Made by a program: the position numbers and the translations under genes. The notes beneath the pieces were generated by a model. It saw only the letters and a program-made list of their open reading frames with translations, did not search any database and was not told the origin of the DNA. Source: Planctomycetota bacterium (GTDB lineage Bacteria > Planctomycetota > J058). Taken from it: a stretch of DNA of 64,000 nucleotides. The stretch spans positions 1 to 64,000 of the forward strand of contig JAHBXY010000001.1 in assembly GCA_019636275.1 (NCBI GenBank), read 5' to 3'. Below, piece by piece: positions 30,506-39,394 of the stretch (its first letter is position 1; the number at the start of each line of letters is the position of its first letter).

Positions 30506-33352
30506 CTACTCCCGCCCCGGCTCCCAGGCCTCGTCGGCGCCGCCGTCCGTGCCGAAGAGCTCGCGCTCGGCGCCGGCGGCGAGGTCCTGGCCGCCGAACT
30601 GCGGCGCCTCCGCGCGCCCGGCCGGCCGCTCCATCATCGGCCTCGCCCCGCCGCCCTCCGCCCGCGCCGCTCCGGCCCCGCCGACCTCCCCGCCCCGCTC
30701 CTCCCCGACCGGCATCGCAGCGTCCGGCGCGCCCGCCCGAGCCACGCGCCAGCGCGAGACGCCCGAGCGCCGCGAGCCCGGCGCGCGCTCGAGCCTGAGC
30801 CCGCCGACGATCCGGCCGGCGAGGCTGCGCAGGGCGTAGCCCAGGCGCTTCACGTCGAGCTTCTCCGCGCTCAGGCCGTAGCCCAGGCCTGCGAGCGCGG
30901 CGCGCAGCTCCTCGCCGGCGGTGCTGGCCACGTCGAGTGCGGTCTGCTCGAGCGGGCCCCACTTCTCCCACCAGAGCTCGAGCGCGGCCCGGCGCGCCTC
31001 GCCCTCGGGGTCGCCGAACTCCTGGATCCGGGCGCGGCCCGCGCAGGGGTCCGGCTCGCCCAGCCAGAGCAGCGCCTGGACGACGAGGCCCGACCATGCC
31101 TCGTAGCTGCCGAGCACCGGCCCGGCGGGCGCGGGCGGGCGGCCCTCGGCGCAGTACCACCGCAGGACGGTCAGGGCGGCCGCGCGCAGCTCGCCGCGGT
31201 GAGCGCGCACGTGCTGCAGGAGGCGCGGGTAGCGGAACCCCGTCCGCTGCTCCGGGTGCTCCATGCGGGCGTCGAGGTCGATCGGGATCACGCGCCGGGC
31301 GAGGTCGCCGCGCACGACGACGTTGTTGCCCGTGGCGACGAAGACGGGGAGCTCCACCTCGAGCGTGACCGTGCGGCCGAGGTCGCGGCGCTTGAACCGC
31401 CGGGCCGTGAGCGCCGCGGCCAGCACGTCCGATCCCAGCGGGCGCTCGATGTTGTCGATCATGGCCAGCGGCGCGCCCTCGCGGCCGAGCGCGAGGAGCG
31501 CCTTGCCCTCCTCCTCGGCGTTCGGGGCCTGGCTCATGCGAGCCGGCTCGCCCTCGCCGTCCGTCCCGATCAGGGCGGCCACGTCGATCAGGAGCGACTT
31601 GCCCGTGCCCGGGCTCACGGCGCGGACGAGGAACAGCGGCACGGGCCCGTCGATCGCCGCGCGCGCGAGGAGCGTCAGCACGAGGGCCACCCAGGCCGCC
31701 CGGTCGCCGTGGTCGACGAAGGGGAACTCGCCCACGACGTCGTGGAGGCGGGCGAGGGCGGCGCGCGCCTCGACCTGCGTCGGGCGCTCGGGGACGCGCG
31801 GGACGGTCGCGCCGCGGGGCTCGTAGATCACACGCGCGCCAGCGTCGTAGCCCGGCTGGTCGAGGACGGTGCCGTCCGGCCGGAGCACGGGGCCGTGCAC
31901 GACGCGGTCGAGCGCGGGGAAGATCCACTCGCCGCGGGCCGCCAGGGCGCGGACGACGTCGCGCGGCGGGACGGCGGGCTTCTCCTCGCCCTCGTCGTCG
32001 ACCTTGACCCAGTCGCCCGCGCGCGAGAGCAGCTCGAGAAGCGTCGGCTCGGGCAGGGTCACCACGCGCGCCTGGTCGTCGACGTGGACCACGCGCACGA
32101 GGTCGCCGCCGCGCTGGTAGACGCCCAGGCGGGCGCCGGCGAGGGCCGCCTCGGCCTCGTCGACCATGTCCATGACCTGGGCGCAGACGACGACCCGCTT
32201 GGGGGCGCCCGCGGGCCGCCGTCGGGCCGCCCCCGCACCGCCGCTCCCCAGGCCCGCATCCTGCCGCTCCGCCCCCGCCCCCGCGGCCTTCGCCGCGCCG
32301 CCGCTCGCCAGGCCCGGCGGCGGGGGCGGGGGCTCCCAGGTCGCGGGCACGGGCCCGGCTGCTGCGAGCAGCTGCTCGAGCGCCTCGCGGCCGCGCTCGA
32401 GCACGAACGCGGCGACGTCCCAGCGGTCCTCGCCCTTGGGCGGCGGGAGCTCGTCGGGCGCGGGCAGGACGAGGGCGCGCACGCTCGCCGCCACGCCGTC
32501 GAGGGCGCGGGCGAGGTGCCAGGCGCCGCGGTGGCCGGGCGGGTCGCCGTCGTAGGCGATCACGACGTCGCGGCCGCGGGCGCAGGCGCTGAGCGCGGTC
32601 ACCCAGGGCTTCGCGGGGCCGGCGGGCCCCTCGCCGACGCACGAGCTCACGGGGGACCAGCGCGCCGGGTCGAGGTGCGACGCCGCCACGAGGGCGTCCT
32701 TCTCGCCGGCGCACACGACGAGCGCCGCGCCCTCGCGCACGCGATCGCCGAGGAACACGACGCCCGAGACCTTGCTCCCCTTCTGCGCCAGGTACTTGTC
32801 CTCGGGGTGGCCGCCGCCGGGCGGGTGCACCCAGCGCTTGCCCGGCGGCAGGCGGAACTTGACGCCGGTGATCTTCCCCCTCGCGTCGAAGATCCCGAGG
32901 ACCGAGTCGGAGTAGACCTCGCCGCTGCGCCGGCGGCCCGCGCGGAGGTAGCGGGCGCTGAGCTCGGGATCGATCCGGTAGAGGTCGGTCCATCGGTGCT
33001 CGCGCTCGAGGCCGCGCCAGAGCTCCTCGAGCGCCTTGCCGCCGCCGCCGCGCGGCTCGGTGAAGCAGGCCTCGCGGTAGCGCTCCCAGGCCGCGGGCCC
33101 GAGGACCTCGGAGACGGTGTCGCGCCAGCCGCTGGCCTCGGCGCCGGTGGCCTGGCACTTGTAGTAGCCGGTCCTGGGGCTGAACAGGCCGCTCGGGGTG
33201 CGGTCCCCGTTCTGGTGGCGGTTCGCGGCGCAGCCGGGCCAGATGCAGCGGACGGACACGAGGCCGTCGAAGCCAGGGTCGACCGTCTGGTCAGGGAAGA
33301 GCGCGGAGATGATGGCGGCGCGGTCCAGGCGCTCGAGGTCGAAGCCGCTCAC
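30506..33352 (-). CDS. Large primase-helicase fusion protein
   Basis: 948 residues, largest phage gene; GTG 33352 overlaps the methyltransferase stop. Order of domains: an N-terminal zinc-binding primase segment (CIWPGC ... HQNG ... YYKCQATG), a TOPRIM core (VVCAGEKDALVAA with the Glu, and VVIAYDGDPPG with the Asp pair), a long Pro/Gly-rich linker near residues 350-410, and a helicase ATPase (RAVSPGTGKSLL Walker A, PLAMIDNIE Walker-B-like, VFVATGNNVVVRGDLARR sensor). It would make primers and unwind the phage origin, giving the phage its own replication start system. The acidic/Gly-rich C-terminus (EERGGEVGGAG) is variable. Confidence 0.85.
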   Translation of the reverse strand: MSGFDLERLDRAAIISALFPDQTVDPGFDGLVSVRCIWPGCAANRHQNGDRTPSGLFSPRTGYYKCQATGAEASGWRDTVSEVLGPAAWERYREACFTEPRGGGGKALEELWRGLEREHRWTDLYRIDPELSARYLRAGRRRSGEVYSDSVLGIFDARGKITGVKFRLPPGKRWVHPPGGGHPEDKYLAQKGSKVSGVVFLGDRVREGAALVVCAGEKDALVAASHLDPARWSPVSSCVGEGPAGPAKPWVTALSACARGRDVVIAYDGDPPGHRGAWHLARALDGVAASVRALVLPAPDELPPPKGEDRWDVAAFVLERGREALEQLLAAAGPVPATWEPPPPPPGLASGGAAKAAGAGAERQDAGLGSGGAGAARRRPAGAPKRVVVCAQVMDMVDEAEAALAGARLGVYQRGGDLVRVVHVDDQARVVTLPEPTLLELLSRAGDWVKVDDEGEEKPAVPPRDVVRALAARGEWIFPALDRVVHGPVLRPDGTVLDQPGYDAGARVIYEPRGATVPRVPERPTQVEARAALARLHDVVGEFPFVDHGDRAAWVALVLTLLARAAIDGPVPLFLVRAVSPGTGKSLLIDVAALIGTDGEGEPARMSQAPNAEEEGKALLALGREGAPLAMIDNIERPLGSDVLAAALTARRFKRRDLGRTVTLEVELPVFVATGNNVVVRGDLARRVIPIDLDARMEHPEQRTGFRYPRLLQHVRAHRGELRAAALTVLRWYCAEGRPPAPAGPVLGSYEAWSGLVVQALLWLGEPDPCAGRARIQEFGDPEGEARRAALELWWEKWGPLEQTALDVASTAGEELRAALAGLGYGLSAEKLDVKRLGYALRSLAGRIVGGLRLERAPGSRRSGVSRWRVARAGAPDAAMPVGEERGGEVGGAGAARAEGGGARPMMERPAGRAEAPQFGGQDLAAGAERELFGTDGGADEAWEPGRE

Positions 33353-34008
33353 GAGGCGGGGGTCGCCTCCGCGACGGGCACGGGCCAGCGCGAGCCGATC
33401 TTGGCCCCGAACACCAGGTCGCAGCCGGGAGCCTCGTTGCCCCAGGCCGCCGCCCAGCCCGGTCGGCGCCGGCGCGCGAACAGCTCCAGGCGCGGGGTCG
33501 CGTTCGGCCAGAGTGCCTCGATGCGCGCTTGGACCTCGTCCGGCTTCTCGGAGTGGCGCCCTCGAGGGGCCATGACGACCTGGCGGACGTCGCGCCGCGC
33601 GCGCAGCGACGGCCAAGGGGTGTCCCCCCGAACGCCGACCCAGACGTCTTCGACGTTCCCACCCGTGTAGTTCCCCGGCCCGAAGTAGACGGCCCCGCTC
33701 GCCGTCGTCTTGACCCAGGCGAAGGCTCGGGTCGTGAGCCGGAAGCCCCAGGCGCGCGCGAGGTCAACGTGGGCCCCCTCGGCCGCCTTCGGCCCGGTGC
33801 ACCACATGAACAGAAGCGCGCCGGCCGGGTGCGCCAGCTCGCCGACGGGCATGGACGCCAGGACGTCGAGGGGCATTTCGCTGTAAGCGGACTTGGCTGC
33901 CCCGTGCCTTGCCTGTCCGTAGTTGTCGTGCTGCCACGGAGGATCGGCCAGGATGATTCGGTAGGTGCCCAGGTGGGGCATGCCAGGCAAAACGCCGACG
34001 TCAGCCAC
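33349..34008 (-). CDS. MT-A70-family N6-adenine DNA methyltransferase
   Basis: 219 residues with the diagnostic ADPPW catalytic motif near residue 22 and the MT-A70 phrasing (MWCTGPKAAEGAHVDLARAWGF, EDVWVGVRGD, EKPDEVQARIEALWP). It transfers a methyl group to adenine N6 of DNA. No restriction partner is nearby, so it is an orphan enzyme, likely protecting phage DNA from host restriction or marking replication. It overlaps both neighbours by a few bases. Confidence 0.85.
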   Translation of the reverse strand: MADVGVLPGMPHLGTYRIILADPPWQHDNYGQARHGAAKSAYSEMPLDVLASMPVGELAHPAGALLFMWCTGPKAAEGAHVDLARAWGFRLTTRAFAWVKTTASGAVYFGPGNYTGGNVEDVWVGVRGDTPWPSLRARRDVRQVVMAPRGRHSEKPDEVQARIEALWPNATPRLELFARRRRPGWAAAWGNEAPGCDLVFGAKIGSRWPVPVAEATPAS

Positions 34009-34413
34009 AGGCCGCCTCCGCGCGCGCGAGCGCCTCTGCGCGGATCACCTTCAGGAAGTCGAGGCGCGCCGCGAGGCCGCGCACCCGCGCGAGCTGGGCG
34101 AGGACGTCAGCGTGGCAGGGGTCGGGCGCGCACCAGGGTCGGGCGCGCACCAGCACCCGAGCACCTTGCCGTCGAGCTCGTCGAGCGCTTGGCCAAAGGG
34201 AGGCTGCGCCCACAGGCGTTGCTCGAGGTGATCGACGTAGAGCACCATGGCCAGCGGGCCGTCCCGCTCGACCGTGTAGGGGTTGCCCCAGCCGGTCGGG
34301 CCGTGGGAGCACGCTCGCGCGCGGCAGGGGCACGGGCCACGACCCACGTAGACGTCCCAGGCCGGACGGCGGCCCCCGCGCTTCGTGATGTTGACGACGC
34401 AGGGGTCAGGCAC
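34001..34413 (-). pseudogene. DUF4326 gene disrupted by a 17-bp tandem duplication
   Basis: From GTG 34413 the product starts VPDPCVVNITKRGGRRPAWD and follows DUF4326 (GWGNPYTV, LDELDGKVLGCWCAPD). At 34119-34152 a 17-bp unit is exactly duplicated, shifting the frame after CWCAPDP. Removing one copy restores CWCAPDPCHADVLAQLARV and a normal end at 34001, giving 131 residues. DUF4326 proteins are small phage or bacterial proteins of unknown function. As it stands a truncated protein with a foreign C-terminus is predicted. Confidence 0.85.
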
Positions 34414-34882
34414 CGGCGGCGCCCTCCTCGGCCTCGACGTCGCAGGCCGCGCACTTGCCAGGGCCGGGGCACAGCCGGCGCTCGTGGCGCGCGTCCTGGA
34501 TCTCGTCGGCGAGCCTGAGCAGGGCGTCGCACCGCTGGCGCACCCCCTCAGCGTTCAGCCGGCGGCCCTCCTCCGCGCCGCGCGCGATCGCGGCGAGCCA
34601 GCCGATCGCGTCGATGAGCGCGCCTTCCAGGTCACTCCAGCGCTCCGCGCCGGGGTCGCGCACGACCGGGTGCCCCGGGTCCTGGCAGCGCAGGCGCTCG
34701 AGCTCGGCGCGCGCCTCGTCCCGCTCTCGCAGGTAGCCGCCATGGGCGCTCAGCGCCTCGCGCAGGAGCCGCACGTCCTCCTCTGCCCTTTGCAGGCGGG
34801 CCTCCGCCTCGTCCCGCTGGCGCGAGACCTCGCGCAGCGTGCTCTCGGCCCAAGGCTCAACCGCGCCGTCGCCCCAGCTCAC
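34406..34882 (-). CDS. Coiled-coil protein with C-terminal cysteine cluster
   Basis: 158 residues from GTG 34882, overlapping the resolvase stop. The first 90 residues are a coiled coil (LREVSRQRDEAEARLQRAEEDVRLL), followed by a helix region and a C-terminal CPGPGKCAAC that may bind zinc. No family recognised. Such small coiled-coil proteins are common in early phage operons. Confidence 0.5.
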   Translation of the reverse strand: MSWGDGAVEPWAESTLREVSRQRDEAEARLQRAEEDVRLLREALSAHGGYLRERDEARAELERLRCQDPGHPVVRDPGAERWSDLEGALIDAIGWLAAIARGAEEGRRLNAEGVRQRCDALLRLADEIQDARHERRLCPGPGKCAACDVEAEEGAAGA

Positions 34883-35409
34883 GCCGCGTCCTCCGCGGCT
34901 GGCGCGAGCTCGAGGCCGTCCTCGAGCGCCTTGAGCGCGCACGAGAGCAGAGCCAGGGCGTCCGACTCATTGTCGTCGACGAGCGCGAGCTCACCCGCTT
35001 CCGTGCGCCCCCACCGCACGCGCATGGCGCGGGTCACCTCGTCCTTCGACGCGTTGCCCATGTTGGTCGCGTGCTTCTTCAGCTCGGCCGGGGCGACGCC
35101 CAGGAGGTGATCGACCTGCCAGGCGCGGGCGAGGCGGAGCACGGCCGACTCGAGGTGGCAGCCGACGCGGAACGGCGCAGCGCGGTTGAGGACCAGCCCC
35201 GGCGTCTCGTAGACGATCAGGCCGCGCCCGGCGGCGAGCGGCGCGAGGCGCGGCCAGAGCCAGAGCTCGAGCGCCACGACGCGGGCGGCCGGACCGTGGT
35301 CAGCCAGGTCGACGGCGCCCGACTCGGGCCGCTCGGCGCCGGGCGCCAGGTAGGCCCAGCCGGTCCGCGTGGCCAGGTCGAGGGCGAGGATCGGGGGGCG
35401 GTCAGCCAC
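34879..35409 (-). CDS. RuvC-like Holliday-junction resolvase
   Basis: 176 residues of the RNase H fold: LALDLATRTGWA with the first catalytic Asp, IVYETP with the Glu, and a final DDNESDALALL with the last acidic pair. The pattern matches the phage RuvC/crossover-resolvase group that cuts branched DNA formed during replication and recombination before packaging. GTG start; overlaps on both sides. Confidence 0.75.
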   Translation of the reverse strand: MADRPPILALDLATRTGWAYLAPGAERPESGAVDLADHGPAARVVALELWLWPRLAPLAAGRGLIVYETPGLVLNRAAPFRVGCHLESAVLRLARAWQVDHLLGVAPAELKKHATNMGNASKDEVTRAMRVRWGRTEAGELALVDDNESDALALLSCALKALEDGLELAPAAEDAA

Positions 35410-35899
35410 GGGCGCTCCTCGGCACGACGGTGCCGGCCGTGCCCCGCCACGCGTGGCCGGGCTTCTTCGGGGTCTGCGCCTGCGACGCGGCGTCGTCGAC
35501 CGCGACCACGGCGTCGCAGTCGTCGTTGGGGCAGCGGAGGCGCTCGTCCGCGCCGTGCAGGGGCGTCCGGGCGAGCGACCCGCACCTCGGGCAGACCCAG
35601 GGCGTCACGCCGCCCGAGAGGATCGCGAGCGCCTGCTGCGCCTGGCGGGCGATCTCGCGCAGGCACCGGCCGAGGGCGTCACGCTGGCCCGGGGGGGTCG
35701 CCTGCAGCCGGACCCGCACCCGCGGGCCCTCGACCTGGGCGCCCTCGAGCAGCGGCACCTCACCCGGGTCGGCGGGGGTGGCCATGCGCGCCGAGCGCCG
35801 GCGCGGCGGCGGCGCGTGCTCGACGCAGGTCGTAGGCGGGCGCCCCGTGCGGCCGCGCGGCCGCGCCTCCTGCTTGCAGCCGGGCACCTTGCACCTCAC
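35402..35899 (-). CDS. Two-zinc-site protein of unknown function
   Basis: 165 residues. The N-terminus has CKVPGC and later CVEH (a possible C2CH site), and a second CPRC ... CPNDDC site lies at residues 103-129. The middle is helical. It lies between the resolvase and the helicase and overlaps each by four to eight bases. Probably a nucleic-acid-binding accessory in recombination; no family name can be given. Confidence 0.5.
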   Translation of the reverse strand: MRCKVPGCKQEARPRGRTGRPPTTCVEHAPPPRRRSARMATPADPGEVPLLEGAQVEGPRVRVRLQATPPGQRDALGRCLREIARQAQQALAILSGGVTPWVCPRCGSLARTPLHGADERLRCPNDDCDAVVAVDDAASQAQTPKKPGHAWRGTAGTVVPRSARG

Positions 35900-37086
35900 G
35901 CCGGCCTCCTCTCGGCGCCGAGCCAGCGCTGCAGGAGGGTCCTCCTCCTCGTGTCGTCCACCTTGCGCACGGCCTTGGCCACGGCGTCAGCCTCGCCGAC
36001 GACAACGACGCGATCGCGCGCGCGGGTCACGGCCACGTACAGCAAGCTGCGGGACAGCATGAAGCTGTGCTGCCGGTGGGCGACGAAGATGACCGTCCTC
36101 CACTCGCTCCCCTGCGCTCGGTGCACGGTCATGGCCCAGGCCTGGGTGAGCATGTTGATCTGCGCGCCGCGGTAGGTCTTGACCTCACCGGAGATCTCGA
36201 CGGCGAGCTCGTCGAACGCAGGCTTGCCTGCAGGCCCCGGCTTGGCGGCGAGGACCGTCCCGAGCTCGCCGTTGAACACCCCGAGGTCGTAGTCGTTCTT
36301 CGTGTGCAGGACCTTGGTCCCGACCCGGAAGCGCTCCCGCAAGAGGGGCCCGTCAGCGCCGCGGACCTGCTCGATGTGCCGGTTGATCGAGTCGATCCCC
36401 GCGTCGTGAGTCTTCTGCGGCGCGAGGACCTGGCTGTGGTCAGGGTCGAGCTCGAGCTCGCGGATCACCTGCCAGACAGCCCCAGGGACGTCCTTCGCGT
36501 CCGGCGCGGGCACGAGACGGAAGTCGGGCGCCCAGGTCGGTTCCTCGCCGTCGCGGATCGCGTAGGCGGCGCGCACGATCCCGGACTCGAGGGCCTGTCG
36601 CTGCACCTTCGTGAGGCGCACCGTGGGCACGTGCTCGGCCGCGATCAGGTCCTTGAACGGCTGGCCCGGGCCGACGGGGGGGAGCTGGTCCGGGTCCCCC
36701 ACGAGGAGCAGCGTCCTCACTCTGCCGCCGCCCTCGAAGCACGCGCGCACCAGGGCGCTGAAGAGCAGGGTGTCGCACATGGACATTTCGTCCACGACGA
36801 CGACCGGGGTCTGAATCGCCTGGTGCTGGCCCGCTTCGGGGCGCAGCCCGAGGAGCCGGTGGATCGTGCAGGCCTGCCGCCCCGTCGTCTCCGTCAGCCG
36901 CGCGGCGGCCTTCCCGGAGGGGGCGGCGAGCGCCGTCGCCATGCCCTGGTGCCGGAGGGCGTCGATCAGCGATCGGATCACCGTCGACTTGCCCGTGCCG
37001 GGCCCGCCGGTGAGACAGGCGATCCGCGGCTGTTGCTGCGTGACCAGGTCGACCAGGGCCTGCTGCTCGTCGGTGAGGGCGATCAT
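35896..37086 (-). CDS. RecD2-type SF1B helicase, C-terminal motor half encoded separately
   Basis: 396 residues from ATG 37086. Helicase motifs in order: Q-motif-like LTDEQQALVDLVTQ, Walker A GGPGTGKST, Ia LAAPSGKAAARL, Walker B VVVDEMSM, motif III GDPDQLPPVG, then INMLTQAWAMTVHRAQGSEW (motif V) and YVAVTRARDRV (motif VI). These are the RecD/RecD2 helicase domains. The N-terminal domain with tandem helix-hairpin-helix motifs is encoded three genes upstream (38327-39394). 5'-3' DNA unwinding in recombination or replication restart is expected. Confidence 0.85.
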   Translation of the reverse strand: MIALTDEQQALVDLVTQQQPRIACLTGGPGTGKSTVIRSLIDALRHQGMATALAAPSGKAAARLTETTGRQACTIHRLLGLRPEAGQHQAIQTPVVVVDEMSMCDTLLFSALVRACFEGGGRVRTLLLVGDPDQLPPVGPGQPFKDLIAAEHVPTVRLTKVQRQALESGIVRAAYAIRDGEEPTWAPDFRLVPAPDAKDVPGAVWQVIRELELDPDHSQVLAPQKTHDAGIDSINRHIEQVRGADGPLLRERFRVGTKVLHTKNDYDLGVFNGELGTVLAAKPGPAGKPAFDELAVEISGEVKTYRGAQINMLTQAWAMTVHRAQGSEWRTVIFVAHRQHSFMLSRSLLYVAVTRARDRVVVVGEADAVAKAVRKVDDTRRRTLLQRWLGAERRPA

Positions 37087-37331
37087 CGGGGACGCTCCGC
37101 CCGCAGGGCCTCGGCCTTGTCCTTCAGCCAGCCGTCGAGGTCGTAGATGTCGACCTGATCGGTGAGCCACCGGACGAAAGCGAGGGCCTGCGCCGCGTTC
37201 GGGCGGGCGATCGCGTTGCGGTTCGCGTCGAACGTCGGCGAGATCACGCTGACCGACACGCGCATGGTCCCGTCAGGCTCGAACTCGATCGCCGCCCCGG
37301 ACCCGATCACGTAGCGCTCGGGCTGGCTCAC
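37083..37331 (-). CDS. Small hypothetical protein between the split helicase halves
   Basis: 82 residues starting MSQPERYVIGSGAAIEFEPDG, with beta strands then a helix (AQALAFVRWLTDQV) and a basic end. GTG 37331 overlaps the preceding stop. No motif. Its presence separates the RecD2-like halves. Confidence 0.5.
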   Translation of the reverse strand: MSQPERYVIGSGAAIEFEPDGTMRVSVSVISPTFDANRNAIARPNAAQALAFVRWLTDQVDIYDLDGWLKDKAEALRAERPR

Positions 37332-37666
37332 GCCGCGTCCTCCTCGTCCGCGTCGAGGCGGACCCAGCCGTCGACCGGGTGGCGCTTGCGCACCGGCGTC
37401 CCGGGCGGGCAGTCGACGACCACGACGGCCGTGTAGCCCTGGACCTCGACGCGCGCCGGCCAGGCGGGCACGCCCTCGTCGACCGGCTCCACCCCGACCT
37501 GCCAGACCGCCGCGTCGCGCGGGGCGTAGCGGACGGTGACGACGAGGCCGAGACGCTCGTCGCCCACGAGGAGGACCGCCTTCCCGTCGCGGTCGGCGTA
37601 GAGCTCGGCGTCGACGTCGCCCTCGATCTCGATGCAGTCGTCGCTCGCCCCGTAGATCCGCAGCAT
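37328..37666 (-). CDS. Small beta-rich hypothetical protein
   Basis: 112 residues from ATG 37666. An N-terminal part (MLRIYGASDDCIEIEGDV) with acidic beta strands, then AVVVVDCPPGTPVRKRHPVDGWVRLD. Its start overlaps the previous stop by one base. Perhaps a small regulatory or binding protein; unrecognised. Confidence 0.5.
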   Translation of the reverse strand: MLRIYGASDDCIEIEGDVDAELYADRDGKAVLLVGDERLGLVVTVRYAPRDAAVWQVGVEPVDEGVPAWPARVEVQGYTAVVVVDCPPGTPVRKRHPVDGWVRLDADEEDAA

Positions 37667-38019
37667 CACCCCTCCCTCGCCGCGGGCCGGCCGGCCCAGG
37701 GCACGTCGTTCGCCGCCGCCGGCGCGGCCGCGGGCCCGTCCACCTCGCCCTCGTTCCGCTGCGCCTCCTGTTCGGCGAGGATCCCGAGGTAGCCGCACGC
37801 GTCCCGCAGGTGGTCCGGGTTCGCCGGCGAGTGCTTCCGCCGGACGAGCTTCGTGGCCACGAGCACGAGCACGGCCCGCTGCCCGGGGGTGTCGTCGGGG
37901 GTGGCGAGGCGCGCGGCGAGCTCGGCGACCTCCTCCCACGAGGTCGCCATGGGCCCGTAGGCCGCCTCGCGCGCCATGAGGATCTCGTGCGCGTCGAGGC
38001 ACACCGTGCGCCGGGTCAC
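37666..38019 (-). CDS. DUF6378-like protein
   Basis: 117 residues. The pattern EILMAREAAYGPMATSWEEVAELAARLA, then LVLVATKLVRRKHSPANPDHLRDACGYLGILAEQ, fits DUF6378, a small helical phage family related in outline to MazG-like helical proteins. Function is not known; nucleotide metabolism has been suggested from the fold only. GTG 38019 start, stops overlapping neighbours. Confidence 0.6.
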   Translation of the reverse strand: MTRRTVCLDAHEILMAREAAYGPMATSWEEVAELAARLATPDDTPGQRAVLVLVATKLVRRKHSPANPDHLRDACGYLGILAEQEAQRNEGEVDGPAAAPAAANDVPWAGRPAAREG

Positions 38020-38330
38020 GCGCTCACCTCGCCATCGGCGCTCACCTGGCGCTCGATCACCTCGGTGTCGGGGTCGGTCGCGCCGACCGGCGCCTTCATC
38101 GCCGCCTCGACGACGTCGCTCCGCCACTTCCCGGACGCCAGCTCGCGGATCATCTCGGCCCCCGCGAAGCGGAGCACGTTCGCCCCCTCCGCGTCGCCGG
38201 CGTCCTCGAACCCGCGCGCGATCCCCTCCAGGCCGGAGGCGACCCAGCGCGCGACGGAGCGGTCGGTCAGCCCTCCCGGCGCGCCCTCGATTCCGTCCAC
38301 CGCCACGAGGAAGGCCACGCGACTCGTCAC
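38016..38330 (-). CDS. Small helical hypothetical protein
   Basis: 104 residues starting MTSRVAFLVAVDGIEGAPGG, ending DTEVIERQVSADGEVSA. One helical core (GSMIRELASGKWRSDVV-like region) is visible. It directly follows the RecD2-like N-terminal gene and overlaps by four bases. No family. Confidence 0.5.
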   Translation of the reverse strand: MTSRVAFLVAVDGIEGAPGGLTDRSVARWVASGLEGIARGFEDAGDAEGANVLRFAGAEMIRELASGKWRSDVVEAAMKAPVGATDPDTEVIERQVSADGEVSA

Positions 38331-39394
38331 GGCCCCTCCCATGGCTCCACCGTCCCGCTCGGCTTCCATTCGCTCTTGCCCTCCTCGGCCGCGCCGGCGG
38401 CCGCCTCGTTGTTCCCCGTCGCGGCCTCGAGCGACGCCACGGCGGCGCGCTCCTCGGCCTCCCGCTGCAGCACGCGCCAGATCGCGCGCTCGGCGGTCAC
38501 GAGCTCCGGGGGGTGCACCCACCGGGTCCCGCGGTCGTCCTGCGTGATCACCAGGCGGTCCGCGCGGGCCATGCGCGCGATCGCGTCGAGACACAAGGCC
38601 TCGTCGCAGCCGGTGAGCTTGGCGGTCTCGGCCACCAGCCGGCCGAGCTGCACGAGGGTGTCCCCGTCGCACAGCTCGGCCGTCTGGTAGATCGCCGCCG
38701 TGTCGAGGCGCGCGGGCGCGTTCGCCGCGGCGCCGGCCTTGCGCGCGACGACGTCCGTCCGCTTCCAGCCGAACCCCTTCACCTCGGTGAGGGCGTAGGG
38801 GTCGTGCTCGAGGAGCTGGCGCGGCGGGACCGCCCGCTGCTTGGCGAAGGCGGTCACGTTGTTGACCTCCCACCGCGTGAGCCCCAGCCCGTCGAGGTAG
38901 CGCAGGTCCTCCGGGTTGCCGGAGGCGCCGAGGCGCCCCCAGCTCTCCCGGATCGTGCGCGCGGCCGTGGGCCCGAGCCCCTCGACGTCGCAGAGCGGGT
39001 CGGGCCAGCCGTCCGGCGGCTGCGCCTTGAGCAGCTCGAGGACGCCCTCGCCGAAGCGGTCGTAGATCCGCCGCGCGAGGACCGGGCCCACGCCGTCGAG
39101 GCGCTCGAGCCAGCGGTGCGCCTGGGCGTTCGACTGCACGCCCAGGCTCTCCTGCTGCTCGATCTCGAACTGCTCGCCGAAGCGGGTCAGCTCGAGCTTG
39201 CCCGTGAGCCGGAGGCCCTCCCCGGGCTCCGCGAGGCCCAGGCGGCCCCCGCGGATCGTGAGGACGGCCCCCGCCCGGCGCTGCAGGTCCGGGGCGGCCT
39301 CGGTCAGCTCGAGCCGGCCGACCGCCCAGGAGTCCCTGACCGCGCGGTGCTCGACAAGCGTCCCGACGATCGTGGTCGTGGTCGCCACGGTCAC
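38327..39394 (-). CDS. RecD2-type N-terminal half: helix-hairpin-helix DNA-binding protein
   Basis: 355 residues. The first 85 residues resemble the RecD2 N-terminal beta domain (VGRLELTEAAPDLQRRAG, LRLTGKLELTRFGEQFEIEQ). Two helix-hairpin-helix motifs follow: LERLDGVGPVLARRIYDRFG and VEGLGPTAARTIRESWG. A helical region like PF14490 comes next (EVKGFGWKRTDVVARKAG, DEALCLDAIARMARADRLVI). RecD2 normally continues straight into the helicase, but here the frame stops and the motor is a separate gene at 35896-37086. Together they probably make one two-subunit RecD2-like machine. Confidence 0.75.
   Translation of the reverse strand: MTVATTTTIVGTLVEHRAVRDSWAVGRLELTEAAPDLQRRAGAVLTIRGGRLGLAEPGEGLRLTGKLELTRFGEQFEIEQQESLGVQSNAQAHRWLERLDGVGPVLARRIYDRFGEGVLELLKAQPPDGWPDPLCDVEGLGPTAARTIRESWGRLGASGNPEDLRYLDGLGLTRWEVNNVTAFAKQRAVPPRQLLEHDPYALTEVKGFGWKRTDVVARKAGAAANAPARLDTAAIYQTAELCDGDTLVQLGRLVAETAKLTGCDEALCLDAIARMARADRLVITQDDRGTRWVHPPELVTAERAIWRVLQREAEERAAVASLEAATGNNEAAAGAAEEGKSEWKPSGTVEPWEGP

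Noticed and set aside
33539..33553. Second occurrence of GTCCGGCTTCTCGGA also found at 24141
   Set aside because: It is coding for SEKPDE in the methyltransferase gene and has no inverted partner here, so a common function is unlikely.
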